Source of the DNA: Thermoanaerobaculia bacterium
GTDB lineage: Bacteria > Acidobacteriota > Thermoanaerobaculia > Multivoradales > JAHEKO01
Length of the DNA stretch: 6,749 nucleotides
Assembly (NCBI GenBank): GCA_029287645.1
Contig: JARFQS010000356.1
Span: 1 to 6,749 of the forward strand
Direction: 5' to 3'
In this document: piece by piece, positions 1 through 5,360 of the stretch
Numbering within the stretch: the stretch's first letter is position 1
Layout: each line of letters starts with the position of its first letter
Position numbers and translations under genes: made by a program
Notes under the pieces: generated by a model
Database searches by the model: none
Told to the model about the DNA's origin: nothing
The model's input: only the letters and a program-made list of their open reading frames with translations

Positions 1-60
1 CTGGTGGACTTCCAGTCCGACCCGCAGACCTATTTGTTGGTAATCGATCGATCCTTCCAC
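1..60 (-). CDS. gatE: Glu-tRNA(Gln) amidotransferase subunit E (GatE), N-terminal 20 codons only
   Basis: Read on the minus strand, a GTG at 60-58 opens a frame that runs off the left edge. Its 20 residues include D-Y-Q-Q-I-G-L-R-V-G-L-E-V-H-Q. Archaeal GatE proteins begin with almost the same pattern (D-x-x-x-x-G-L-x-x-G-L-E-I-H-Q-Q-L), only a few residues from the initiator, as here. GatB shares only the shorter I-G-L-E-V-H part, so GatE fits better. GatE works with the asparaginase-like subunit GatD to convert misacylated Glu-tRNA(Gln) to Gln-tRNA(Gln), GatE being the kinase/transamidase subunit. An AGGAG site (69-65) lies 4 nt before the GTG. No gatD is visible: the gene is divergent from the next one. 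Only the N-terminus can be judged; the main alternative is a GatB-like protein. Confidence 0.75.
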   Translation of the reverse strand, partial: MEGSIDYQQIGLRVGLEVHQ

Positions 61-181
61 CGCTCTCCTTTCGCACTCGGCTGGCGGGAAACGCAGCGAT
101 CCTAGCATCGACGGACGAGGTTCGAGATCGAAGCTCGAGGAGCTGTGCTCCAGCCTCGCATATCGACACATGCGCAGGTGT

Positions 182-237
182 GAATTCATACTTTTTGTTT
201 CAAAGTACTTGACAGAACGGATTCGATCGACTACTGT
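182..237 (+). promoter_or_regulatory. sigma70-type promoter for the membrane protein / regulator / uppS operon
   Basis: A perfect TTGACA (-35) at 209-214 is followed by a 17-nt spacer and TACTGT at 232-237, which matches the key positions of a -10 box (T-A----T). The 27 nt before the -35 form an AT-rich patch including CTTTTTGTTTC, unlike the GC-rich surroundings, and could act as an UP element. Transcription would start near 244, which favours start codons downstream of that point for the first gene. Confidence 0.55.
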
Positions 238-293
238 TGCGCGCCATGCGAGCCGCCGCACCACTGCCACCCAGGCAAAGAGAACCCGTGGAC

Positions 294-860
294 ATGCATT
301 CGCATGCCATGGACAACCTGCGCTTCATTCGTCTGGCAATGGAGTCTTCGGCTTCCTTTACCTCTGTTCCCGGCTGGGGAGCGATTGCCATCGGATGCAC
401 GGCGGTCATCGCTGGATTGTTGACAGCCAGCCCCTCGCTGGCCGACCACTGGTTGGCTGTCTGGGTTGGTGATGCCGTCCTGGCGCTGGCGATCGGCGGT
501 TGGTTCATGGCCAGGAAGGCCAAGGGGCTGGGAGTCAGTCTGTCGCAAGGCGTCGGCAGGCGGTTCCTGTTCAGCGTCACACCGCCCATTGTTGCAGCGG
601 TCGTCCTGACTGCAGCGCTCGGTAATGGCGAGGGCTCCCGCTGGATCCCAGGGCTCTGGCTGCTCCTCTATGGCAGTGGCGTCGTGAGCGGTGGCACCTT
701 CTCCGTTCGACCCGTACCGATCATGGGGCTCTGCTTCATGGCGCTCGGAGCCTTGACCCTTTGGGCACCAGGCTCATGGGCGAACTTCCTCCTCGTGGCT
801 GGGTTCGGCGGACTTCACATCCTGTTCGGGGCGATCATCGCGAGGCGCTACGGTGGCTAA
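294..860 (+). CDS. six-helix integral membrane protein of unknown function, paired with a winged-helix regulator
   Basis: The predicted protein has 188 residues. After a short soluble N-terminus with the pattern M-D-N-L-R-F-I-R (6-13) and V-P-G-W-G (25-29), it is almost entirely hydrophobic. About six membrane helices are seen, near residues 29-46, 53-73, 91-111, 117-133, 140-157 and 162-183. I know of similar short membrane proteins encoded next to winged-helix regulators in Acidobacteriota, but no function is established. The frame is open back to a TTG at 237, but that lies in the predicted -10 box; ATG 294, with an AAAGAGA-like purine stretch (277-283) about 10 nt upstream, is preferred, and GTG 288 is the alternative. 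Its last 8 nt overlap the regulator gene, implying translational coupling. A sensor or partner role for the regulator is inference only. Confidence 0.8.
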   Translation: MHSHAMDNLRFIRLAMESSASFTSVPGWGAIAIGCTAVIAGLLTASPSLADHWLAVWVGDAVLALAIGGWFMARKAKGLGVSLSQGVGRRFLFSVTPPIVAAVVLTAALGNGEGSRWIPGLWLLLYGSGVVSGGTFSVRPVPIMGLCFMALGALTLWAPGSWANFLLVAGFGGLHILFGAIIARRYGG

Positions 861-1245
861 GAGGCAAGTGGCAGAACAACAGTCAGAAGATCGAGTCGAG
901 AAGGTCAAGAAGAACCTCGAGGGTCTGGCCGGCTATCTGGCTGACCCGGCCGCACGGGACTTCGACCGGCTGGTCTACGAGCGGGTCAGGCTGGGGATGA
1001 TGAGTGCTTTGACGGTCAACAGCTCGCTGACCTTCTCTGAATTGAAAGAACTGCTGAAGACGACCGACGGGAATCTGAGCGTGCACGCCCGCAAGCTGGA
1101 AGAGGCGGGTTACGTGGACTGCAAGAAGAGCTTCGTGGGTCGCTATCCGAGGACCGAGTTCGAGCTGACCCAGAAGGGCCGACGAGCGCTCGAGCGCTAC
1201 CTGGACCACATGGAGGCGCTCATTCACGCCACCCGTCAGGATTGA
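853..1245 (+). CDS. winged helix-turn-helix transcriptional regulator (HTH_34 / MarR-like)
   Basis: This 130-residue protein contains one winged-helix DNA-binding domain. The first helix pattern [10 protein letters not shown] (39-48) is followed by the recognition region [10 protein letters not shown] through [10 protein letters not shown] (59-83). The wing spans E-A-G-Y-V through [10 protein letters not shown] (84-110), and a C-terminal amphipathic helix could support dimerisation. This matches the PF13601-type family, in which the L-T-x-x-x-x-L-L and G-N-L-S-x-H-x-x-x-L-E signatures are typical. There is no ligand-binding domain, so the effector cannot be guessed. The GTG start at 853 overlaps the end of the membrane-protein gene by 8 nt. 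The protein probably represses its own operon, but that is inferred from common practice in the family, not seen here. Confidence 0.88.
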   Translation: MAKRQVAEQQSEDRVEKVKKNLEGLAGYLADPAARDFDRLVYERVRLGMMSALTVNSSLTFSELKELLKTTDGNLSVHARKLEEAGYVDCKKSFVGRYPRTEFELTQKGRRALERYLDHMEALIHATRQD

Positions 1246-1259
1246 GGACGGTGTCAGCT

Positions 1260-1265
1260 GGAGGG
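1260..1265 (+). promoter_or_regulatory. ribosome binding site deciding the uppS start
   Basis: GGAGGG lies 9 nt before ATG 1275. The frame is open further up to a TTG at 1242 that overlaps the previous stop, and there is a GTG at 1269 only 3 nt after this site; the spacing selects ATG 1275. Confidence 0.6.
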
Positions 1266-1274
1266 AAAGTGGGA

Positions 1275-2009
1275 ATGCAGAACGAGACATCCAAATTGGG
1301 CGAGGGTCTCCACCTGGCCATCATCATGGACGGGAACGGTCGCTGGGCGAAACGCCGCGGGCTGCCCCGTACGGCGGGCCATCGGAAGGGTGCCAAGGCT
1401 GTGCGCCGAACGGTCGAGGCGGCCGGTGACTTCGGGATCGAGACTCTGACCCTGTACGCGTTCTCCTCCGACAACTGGCAACGCCCGGCCGAGGAAGTCG
1501 CGACCCTGATGCAGCTCTTCGAGCGCTATCTGGGCAGCGAAACCGAGCGTTGTATCAAGCACGGTGTACGGCTGAACGTGATCGGCCGGCGAGATCGCCT
1601 GAGCTCCCGACTTGTCCAGGCCATTGAAAAGGCAGAGGCCGCAACCGCCGACGGTACGGCGCTACACCTGAGGTTGGCGGTGGACTATTCCTCTCGCCAT
1701 TCCATCGCGACAGCCGCATCGATGTTCCGCCCGCCGGGCGCCGTCACCCCTGAGCTGTTTTCCGAGCTTCTCAATCGGGCGGTCAACTCGGAGCCATCGG
1801 CACCCGATGTGGACCTGCTCATACGTACCAGTGGAGAACAGCGATTGAGCGACTTCCTTCTCTGGGAGTGTGCCTACGCAGAGTTGGTCTTTACGAGTTG
1901 CCTCTGGCCGGACTTCGGCAAGGAGCAGGTCGAAGAGGCGCTCACTCTCTTCGCGCAGCGAGAGCGCAGATTCGGGACCCTACCGGACGTCGAGGAGATG
2001 GCTTCCTGA
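1275..2009 (+). CDS. uppS: cis-prenyltransferase, undecaprenyl diphosphate synthase family
   Basis: The 244-residue product has the usual UppS length. It adds isopentenyl units in cis to an allylic diphosphate, giving the long polyprenyl carrier for cell-wall glycans, in the cytosol at the membrane face. Visible motifs are M-D-G-N-G-R-W-A-K (18-26, with the catalytic D19), G-H-R-K-G-A (35-40), [11 protein letters not shown] (61-71), [11 protein letters not shown] (180-190) and [10 protein letters not shown] (198-207). Two positions differ from E. coli UppS: the N-Y-G-G-R motif is D-Y-S-S-R (137-141), and R-T-G-G-E is R-T-S-G-E. These substitutions suggest a distinct subfamily, so the chain length and substrate may differ. 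The gene is third in its operon, 29 nt after the regulator, and lacks the common cdsA/dxr neighbours, which fits a second, accessory enzyme. Confidence 0.92.
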   Translation: MQNETSKLGEGLHLAIIMDGNGRWAKRRGLPRTAGHRKGAKAVRRTVEAAGDFGIETLTLYAFSSDNWQRPAEEVATLMQLFERYLGSETERCIKHGVRLNVIGRRDRLSSRLVQAIEKAEAATADGTALHLRLAVDYSSRHSIATAASMFRPPGAVTPELFSELLNRAVNSEPSAPDVDLLIRTSGEQRLSDFLLWECAYAELVFTSCLWPDFGKEQVEEALTLFAQRERRFGTLPDVEEMAS

Positions 2010-2036
2010 GGCACTGGAGCAGTGGGGCAGTGAGGC

Positions 2037-2059
2037 CGTGGAGAGGGAACGACTCCACG
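2037..2059. repeat. 7-bp inverted repeat after uppS, possible weak terminator
   Basis: CGTGGAG (2037-2043) and CTCCACG (2053-2059) are perfect inverted arms around a 9-nt loop, 27 nt after the uppS stop. No T-tract follows, so a classical intrinsic terminator is not supported. The rest of the 181-nt gap between the converging uppS and minus-strand gene ends shows no clear gene. Confidence 0.3.
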
Positions 2060-2190
2060 TGATCAGGACAGCGACCGGATTCATGCGGGGCATGTCGACT
2101 CATCGAAGCCGTCGACGTGATTCCCTACTCCTCTGGGAGCTCGGCTACCCACTCGAGGAAGCGAGATAGCGCTGTGCTCGGTGGTGCGCC

Positions 2191-2517
2191 CTACTCTTTG
2201 GTTCCCACGACGTCTTCGACCCAGGTGTAGGCGGCCATCGCTGAGGAGAAGCCGATGGTAGTGATGGCCATCAGAGCTACTTGTCGCATCTCGTCGGCTT
2301 CGAGCCCAGCGTCCAGGCCTTTCCGCGCAGCAGAGTGAACCCCTCCCTCCCTTTGGCGGGAGACTGCCAGCGCCAGCTTGACGAGCGCCGCGGTCCTCCT
2401 GTCGAGGGCCCCCAACTCGTTGACGCTCTTCCCCAGGGCCTCGTAGTTGGATGCAATCTCCGGATAGTTCCTGCGAAACCGTAGATAGGTTTCGGGGATC
2501 TTCTTCGTCTCGGTCAT
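2191..2517 (-). CDS. carboxymuconolactone decarboxylase / AhpD-fold protein, cysteine-free
   Basis: The 108-residue helical protein matches the CMD family by length and by the central region L-D-R-R-T-A-A-L-V-K-L-A-L-A-V (38-52), then R-E-G-G-V-H-S-A-A-R-K-G-L (56-68) and the D-E-M-R-Q-V-A-L-M-A-I-T-T-I-G-F helix (75-90). Members are small oligomeric proteins acting as decarboxylases or, with a C-x-x-C pair, as thiol peroxidase reductants such as AhpD. Here no cysteine exists anywhere in the protein, and the place where AhpD carries its redox pair holds E-G-G-V-H. AhpD-type disulfide chemistry is therefore excluded, and no specific substrate can be named. The frame is open to 2640, but ATG 2517 has a strong AGGAGG 10 nt upstream. 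The gene stands alone and is divergent from the polyferredoxin gene. Confidence 0.85.
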   Translation of the reverse strand: MTETKKIPETYLRFRRNYPEIASNYEALGKSVNELGALDRRTAALVKLALAVSRQREGGVHSAARKGLDAGLEADEMRQVALMAITTIGFSSAMAAYTWVEDVVGTKE

Positions 2518-2527
2518 GGATTCCCCA

Positions 2528-2533
2528 CCTCCT
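2528..2533 (-). promoter_or_regulatory. ribosome binding site of the CMD-family gene
   Basis: On the minus strand AGGAGG lies 10 nt before the ATG at 2517. It rules out the longer reading that would start at 2640 and that adds 41 low-complexity residues unlike the family. Confidence 0.65.
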
Positions 2534-2540
2534 GCGGGTG

Positions 2541-2546
2541 ATTGTA
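2541..2546 (-). promoter_or_regulatory. possible -10 box for the CMD-family gene
   Basis: On the minus strand TACAAT matches the -10 consensus at five of six positions. The hexamer 17 nt upstream (TTCGAG) is a poor -35. Transcription would start near 2534, giving a very short leader that begins at the ribosome site, so the call is weak. Confidence 0.25.
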
Positions 2547-2583
2547 GCGACAACGGCCGATTGCTCGAAGGGCCCGAGCTCGA

Positions 2584-2628
2584 GTCTCGGCCGACCTGAT
2601 ATTCGTCATTCCAGGCCCGTGCCGAGAC
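2584..2628. repeat. 8-bp inverted repeat in the divergent intergenic region
   Basis: GTCTCGGC (2584-2591) and GCCGAGAC (2621-2628) are perfect inverted arms separated by 29 nt, between the minus-strand CMD gene and the plus-strand polyferredoxin gene. The spacing is long for a terminator and suits two operator half-sites or a loose stem. No regulator can be assigned. Confidence 0.3.
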
Positions 2629-2743
2629 GGCTAGAGTCAAATCGACAGCTGTAGGAGTCGCTCACCGCTTGCCTCGAAGCGCCCCTGATCAAGACGACTC
2701 GCCGATCGGCGACGCCCCTTCTGGAGGGTGTCCGACAGCGGAA

Positions 2744-2749
2744 GAGGAG
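2744..2749 (+). promoter_or_regulatory. ribosome binding site of the polyferredoxin gene
   Basis: GAGGAG lies 6 nt before ATG 2756 and selects this start over an open extension to 2669, whose extra 29 residues are acidic and lack any family similarity. I found no convincing plus-strand promoter in 2518-2743. Confidence 0.6.
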
Positions 2750-2755
2750 CGTGAC

Positions 2756-3844
2756 ATGCGGAACCAACAGAGCTCGCTGAAACAGAAGGCGGGCGATTGG
2801 CTGTTCGGCCTTTCCGGCTCCAAGCCCCATCGGAGCTACCGTATCCGTCTACTCGTGCAGCGGCTGTTCGCCGGGATCTGTGTGCTGCTGGGCTTTCAGC
2901 TCAGCCGCTTCTACCTGGCGGCGAAGGCCGGACAGGTGCCGCTTCCTCACCGACCACCAGGGGTGGAGGGATTCCTGCCGATCAGTGGTCTGATGGGCAT
3001 CCTCGATTGGATCTATCAGGGGACGTTGAACCGCATCCATCCGGCGGCGACGATCCTGGTCATGGTGATCCTGCTCATGGCCCTCCTGCTCCGCAAGTCC
3101 TTCTGTTCGTGGATCTGTCCTGTGGGGATGCTCTCCGAGTACCTGGCCAAGCTGGGGCGGAAGATCTTCGGCCGCAACTTTCGTCCGTGGAGATGGCTCG
3201 ACCTGACTCTGCAGAGTCTCAAATACCTGATCCTGGGATTCTTCGTCTGGGCCATCTTCACCATGAGCAGCGCCGCACTGCAAGCCTTCATCGAATCGCC
3301 CTACAACAAGGTGGCAGACATCAAGATGGGGTTGTTCTTCTTGAACCTGGGCCAGGTCGGGATCATCGTCATGACCGTTCTGGTCGTGGCCTCCGTCTTC
3401 ATACAGGGATTCTGGTGCCGATATGGATGTCCCTATGGCGCGCTTCTCGGTCTCTTCTCCTGGATGTCGCCGGTGAGGGTGGAGCGCAACGAGGACAAGT
3501 GCATCGATTGCAGCCTCTGCGACAACGTGTGCATGTCACGGCTCCCGATCTCGAAGTCCTCGGTGGTCCGCAGTGTCGAATGCACCGGGTGTGTAGACTG
3601 CGTCGCGGTCTGCCCGGTGGACGATGCGCTCGCCCTGAAGGCGGCCGGTCGCCGCATGAGCATTCCCGCCTTTGCAGCGGCGATTCTGATGCTGTTCATG
3701 ATCGGCTACTCGGCGGCTCGAATGACGGGCCAGTGGTCCAACGAGATCAGCGATGCAGAGTACGTGCACAGGATCCAGAACATGGACGACCCTGCCTATG
3801 GCCATCCGGGCTCTTCGAGCGCGCAGGGTGTTCAGGAGAAATGA
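2756..3844 (+). CDS. membrane-bound 4Fe-4S polyferredoxin, NapH/CcoG-like
   Basis: The 362-residue protein has about five membrane helices (near 33-56, 95-113, 154-176, 198-218 and 303-321). Two F/W-C-x-x-x-C-P motifs follow helices two and four: C117/C121 in F-C-S-W-I-C-P and C221/C225 in W-C-R-Y-G-C-P, typical of the Fer4_5 domain. Two classical 4Fe-4S sites come next: C249/C252/C255/C259 and C276/C279/C282/C286, the latter ending in C-P. This is the architecture of NapH, YccM, the C-terminal half of NosR, and CcoG, which pass electrons between the quinone pool or cytosol and periplasmic partners. It lacks the C-terminal Ig-like domain of CcoG and the N-terminal FMN-binding domain of NosR. 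The electron donor and acceptor are unknown. ATG 2756 is chosen because GAGGAG (2744-2749) sits 6 nt upstream; the frame is open to 2669. Confidence 0.88.
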   Translation: MRNQQSSLKQKAGDWLFGLSGSKPHRSYRIRLLVQRLFAGICVLLGFQLSRFYLAAKAGQVPLPHRPPGVEGFLPISGLMGILDWIYQGTLNRIHPAATILVMVILLMALLLRKSFCSWICPVGMLSEYLAKLGRKIFGRNFRPWRWLDLTLQSLKYLILGFFVWAIFTMSSAALQAFIESPYNKVADIKMGLFFLNLGQVGIIVMTVLVVASVFIQGFWCRYGCPYGALLGLFSWMSPVRVERNEDKCIDCSLCDNVCMSRLPISKSSVVRSVECTGCVDCVAVCPVDDALALKAAGRRMSIPAFAAAILMLFMIGYSAARMTGQWSNEISDAEYVHRIQNMDDPAYGHPGSSSAQGVQEK

Positions 3845-3897
3845 GCTCTCCAAGTGACAGGGAGAGTATCGAGAACCCCAGGAGGAGAAGCTCATGA
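3841..3897 (+). other. 18-codon frame bridging the polyferredoxin and small Cys/His genes by ATGA overlaps
   Basis: ATG 3841 overlaps the polyferredoxin stop as ATGA (3841-3844). The frame encodes 18 residues (M-S-S-P-S-D-R-E-S-I-E-N-P-R-R-R-S-S) and stops at 3895-3897, overlapping the next start as ATGA (3894-3897). AGGAG (3834-3838) is only 2 nt before its ATG, a poor spacing. Its three consecutive arginine codons are the ribosome site of the next gene. It may be a coupling device or chance; a functional peptide is not supported. Confidence 0.2.
3880..3887 (+). promoter_or_regulatory. strong ribosome binding site of the small Cys/His protein gene
   Basis: AGGAGGAG lies 6 nt before ATG 3894, an optimal site that supports this short frame as a real, well translated gene. 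Confidence 0.7.
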
Positions 3898-4094
3898 CGA
3901 ATGAAGGGAACGACAAACAGTGTCTGGCCTGCAAGCGCGGAACGGATGAGACACCCCTGGTGCACCTCGAGTACCAGGACTCGGCACTCTGGATCTGCCC
4001 CCAGCATCTGCCCATCCTGATCCACGACCCGGCGCAGTTGATCGGTTTGCTCCCCGGCGCGGAGCGCCTGAGCCCGGCCGACCACCACGACTGA
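3894..4094 (+). CDS. small Cys/His protein, likely zinc-binding, unknown function
   Basis: This 66-residue protein carries C10-L-A-C13 near its start and W-I-C35-P-Q-H38-L-P-I-L-I-H44 in the middle, a spacing suited to one zinc or iron site (two cysteines, then Cys and His). The tail L-L-P-G-A-E-R-L is followed by an unstructured acidic/His end. It has no membrane helix or signal peptide and should be cytosolic. I recall similar short proteins with a C-x-x-C...I-C-P-Q-H-L-P pattern in uncultured bacteria, but no function. It starts 49 nt after the polyferredoxin gene with an excellent ribosome site, so the two are probably co-transcribed. A role in handling or maturing the iron-sulfur protein is only a guess from context. 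Confidence 0.75.
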   Translation: MTNEGNDKQCLACKRGTDETPLVHLEYQDSALWICPQHLPILIHDPAQLIGLLPGAERLSPADHHD

Positions 4095-4114
4095 GGAGGG
4101 ATCAGTCCTCCTCG
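4092..4114. terminator. hairpin spanning the two convergent stop codons, possible bidirectional terminator
   Basis: GAGGAGG (4093-4099) and CCTCCTC (4107-4113) pair perfectly around a 7-nt loop, extendable by G-T wobbles at both ends. The plus-strand stop (4092-4094) and the minus-strand stop (4102-4104) both lie in this structure. No T-tract follows on either strand, so termination is plausible but not proven. Confidence 0.4.
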
Positions 4115-5343
4115 TGAGCGTGCACGATCTCCAGGATCTCTTCTTCGGAAAGAACGCGGGCTGACTTCTTGGCAGCCTGCAGGACGGCCTGGGCTATTTC
4201 GTGGGAGCTGTCCAGGCCTCTCGACTCCAGGTAGTGCTGCACGTTGGACATGCCCGACATGTGGCCGATCTCGATCTCCTGCTCTCGCCCGATCCAGCTT
4301 GCTGGCACCCCCGAATAGATTCGATCGGCCAGCCAGGCATCGCCCTTCCTCTGGGCCTTGATGACCGCCGCGGCGTGGACGCCGGTGGCCGTTCGAAAGG
4401 CATCCCGGCCGATGATAGGCGTCCCGATGGGTATGGGCATTGCTGTGGCCTTGGCGACCAGCTCCAGGTATTCGGAAAGGTGCGTGAGATCGTCCTGACG
4501 GACGCCGAGCAGCTTGAGATTGACCAGGATCTGTTCGATGGGAGTGTTGCCGACGCGCTCGCCAATTCCCAGGGCCGTGCCATGAACCCGGCTGGCTCCC
4601 GCCTTGATGGCTGCCAGGGTGTTGGCAACATCCAGAGCCCGATCCCGGTGACCGTGCCAGTCGATGCCGATGTCGCCACCCGCCTCGTCGAGCAGCCCAC
4701 GAACCCAGGTGACAAGGTTCATGACCCCTTCCGGAACGGCCGCGCCCACCGTGTCGCACAGGCAGACCCGCTCGGCCCCGGCATCAACAGCGGCGGTCAG
4801 CAGAACTCTCAAGTGCTCTGGAGACGCTCGGACGGTGTCCTCGGTGACATACATCACCGGAAGACCTTCCTTGACCGCGAAGCTCACCGCCTCGGTAGTG
4901 TGGCGCAGGATGTGATTCAGGTCCCACTCCTCGGCATAGAGACGGATCGGGCTGCTGCCGATGAAGACGCAGGCCTCGATCGGGATCCCCGTGCGCTGAG
5001 AGATCTCGGCGATGGGCTGGATGTCGACCATCAGGGTTCTGGCGGCGCAATTGGGGCGAATGCCGAGCTTCTGCTCGACGATTTCTCGGCACAGGCGCGT
5101 CACGGCTTCGACCTGTCGCGGACCGGCGCCCGGTAGACCGACATCGGCGGTCTCGATACCCAGCGAGTCCATCAGATGCAGCAGCTCGACCTTGACCTCG
5201 AGCCCCGGATCCGTGACCGACGGGCTCTGCAGGCCGTCCCGCAGGGTCTCGTCATCCAACATCACGTGATCCGGCCACGCTGCGCGGTGGGGCCCGTCCG
5301 CAGCCCAGTCGTGGATGAGGTCGGTCGTTTCGGGGCGGGTCAA
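4102..5343 (-). CDS. 2-isopropylmalate/homocitrate synthase-like DRE-TIM metallolyase, catalytic part only
   Basis: The 413-residue protein belongs to the HMGL-like (PF00682) family, whose members condense acetyl-CoA with a 2-oxo acid. Motifs in order are L-D-D-E-T-L-R-D-G-L-Q-S-P (29-41; R35 and the metal ligand D36), C-D-T-V-G (196-200), H230-G-H232 (metal ligands), and G-T-A-L-G-I-G-E-R-V-G-N-T-P (255-268). T-G-V-H-A (320-324) follows, then a helical linker region. Length and content show the TIM barrel and linker but no C-terminal LeuA allosteric domain, so leucine feedback is not expected. H-G-H is followed by R-D rather than the N-D usual in LeuA. The exact substrate (2-oxoisovalerate, 2-oxoglutarate, oxaloacetate or other) cannot be read. 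The start is a TTG with a weak ribosome site; upstream of L-D-D-E, the L-I-H-D-W stretch (9-13) resembles relatives I recall, supporting it. It follows the TPR gene by 17 nt. Confidence 0.85.
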   Translation of the reverse strand: MTRPETTDLIHDWAADGPHRAAWPDHVMLDDETLRDGLQSPSVTDPGLEVKVELLHLMDSLGIETADVGLPGAGPRQVEAVTRLCREIVEQKLGIRPNCAARTLMVDIQPIAEISQRTGIPIEACVFIGSSPIRLYAEEWDLNHILRHTTEAVSFAVKEGLPVMYVTEDTVRASPEHLRVLLTAAVDAGAERVCLCDTVGAAVPEGVMNLVTWVRGLLDEAGGDIGIDWHGHRDRALDVANTLAAIKAGASRVHGTALGIGERVGNTPIEQILVNLKLLGVRQDDLTHLSEYLELVAKATAMPIPIGTPIIGRDAFRTATGVHAAAVIKAQRKGDAWLADRIYSGVPASWIGREQEIEIGHMSGMSNVQHYLESRGLDSSHEIAQAVLQAAKKSARVLSEEEILEIVHAHEED

Positions 5344-5360
5344 GGTGTGAGGCTCACTGA

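Noticed and set aside
1..105. Plus-strand open end reading V-D-F-Q-S-D-P, as a gene tail
   Set aside because: The short motif recalls BoxC-type proteins, but the following residues do not match, and the opposite strand gives a much better GatE match with a ribosome site.
1242..1274. Longer uppS start at TTG 1242
   Set aside because: It overlaps the regulator stop and lacks a ribosome site; GGAGGG 9 nt before ATG 1275 explains the start.
1870..2169. Plus-strand frame overlapping and extending past uppS
   Set aside because: Most of it is the shifted reading of uppS; the tail after 2009 has no recognisable motif or ribosome site.
2797..3897. 366-codon plus-strand frame over the polyferredoxin gene
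   Set aside because: It is a proline, arginine and glycine-rich out-of-frame reading of a gene with clear 4Fe-4S motifs.
3536..4759. 407-codon minus-strand frame
   Set aside because: It is low-complexity (Arg, Gly, Ser, His) and overlaps three well supported genes in other frames.
4201..5136. 311-codon plus-strand frame
   Set aside because: It is the antisense reading of the isopropylmalate-synthase-like enzyme, which has its catalytic motifs on the minus strand.
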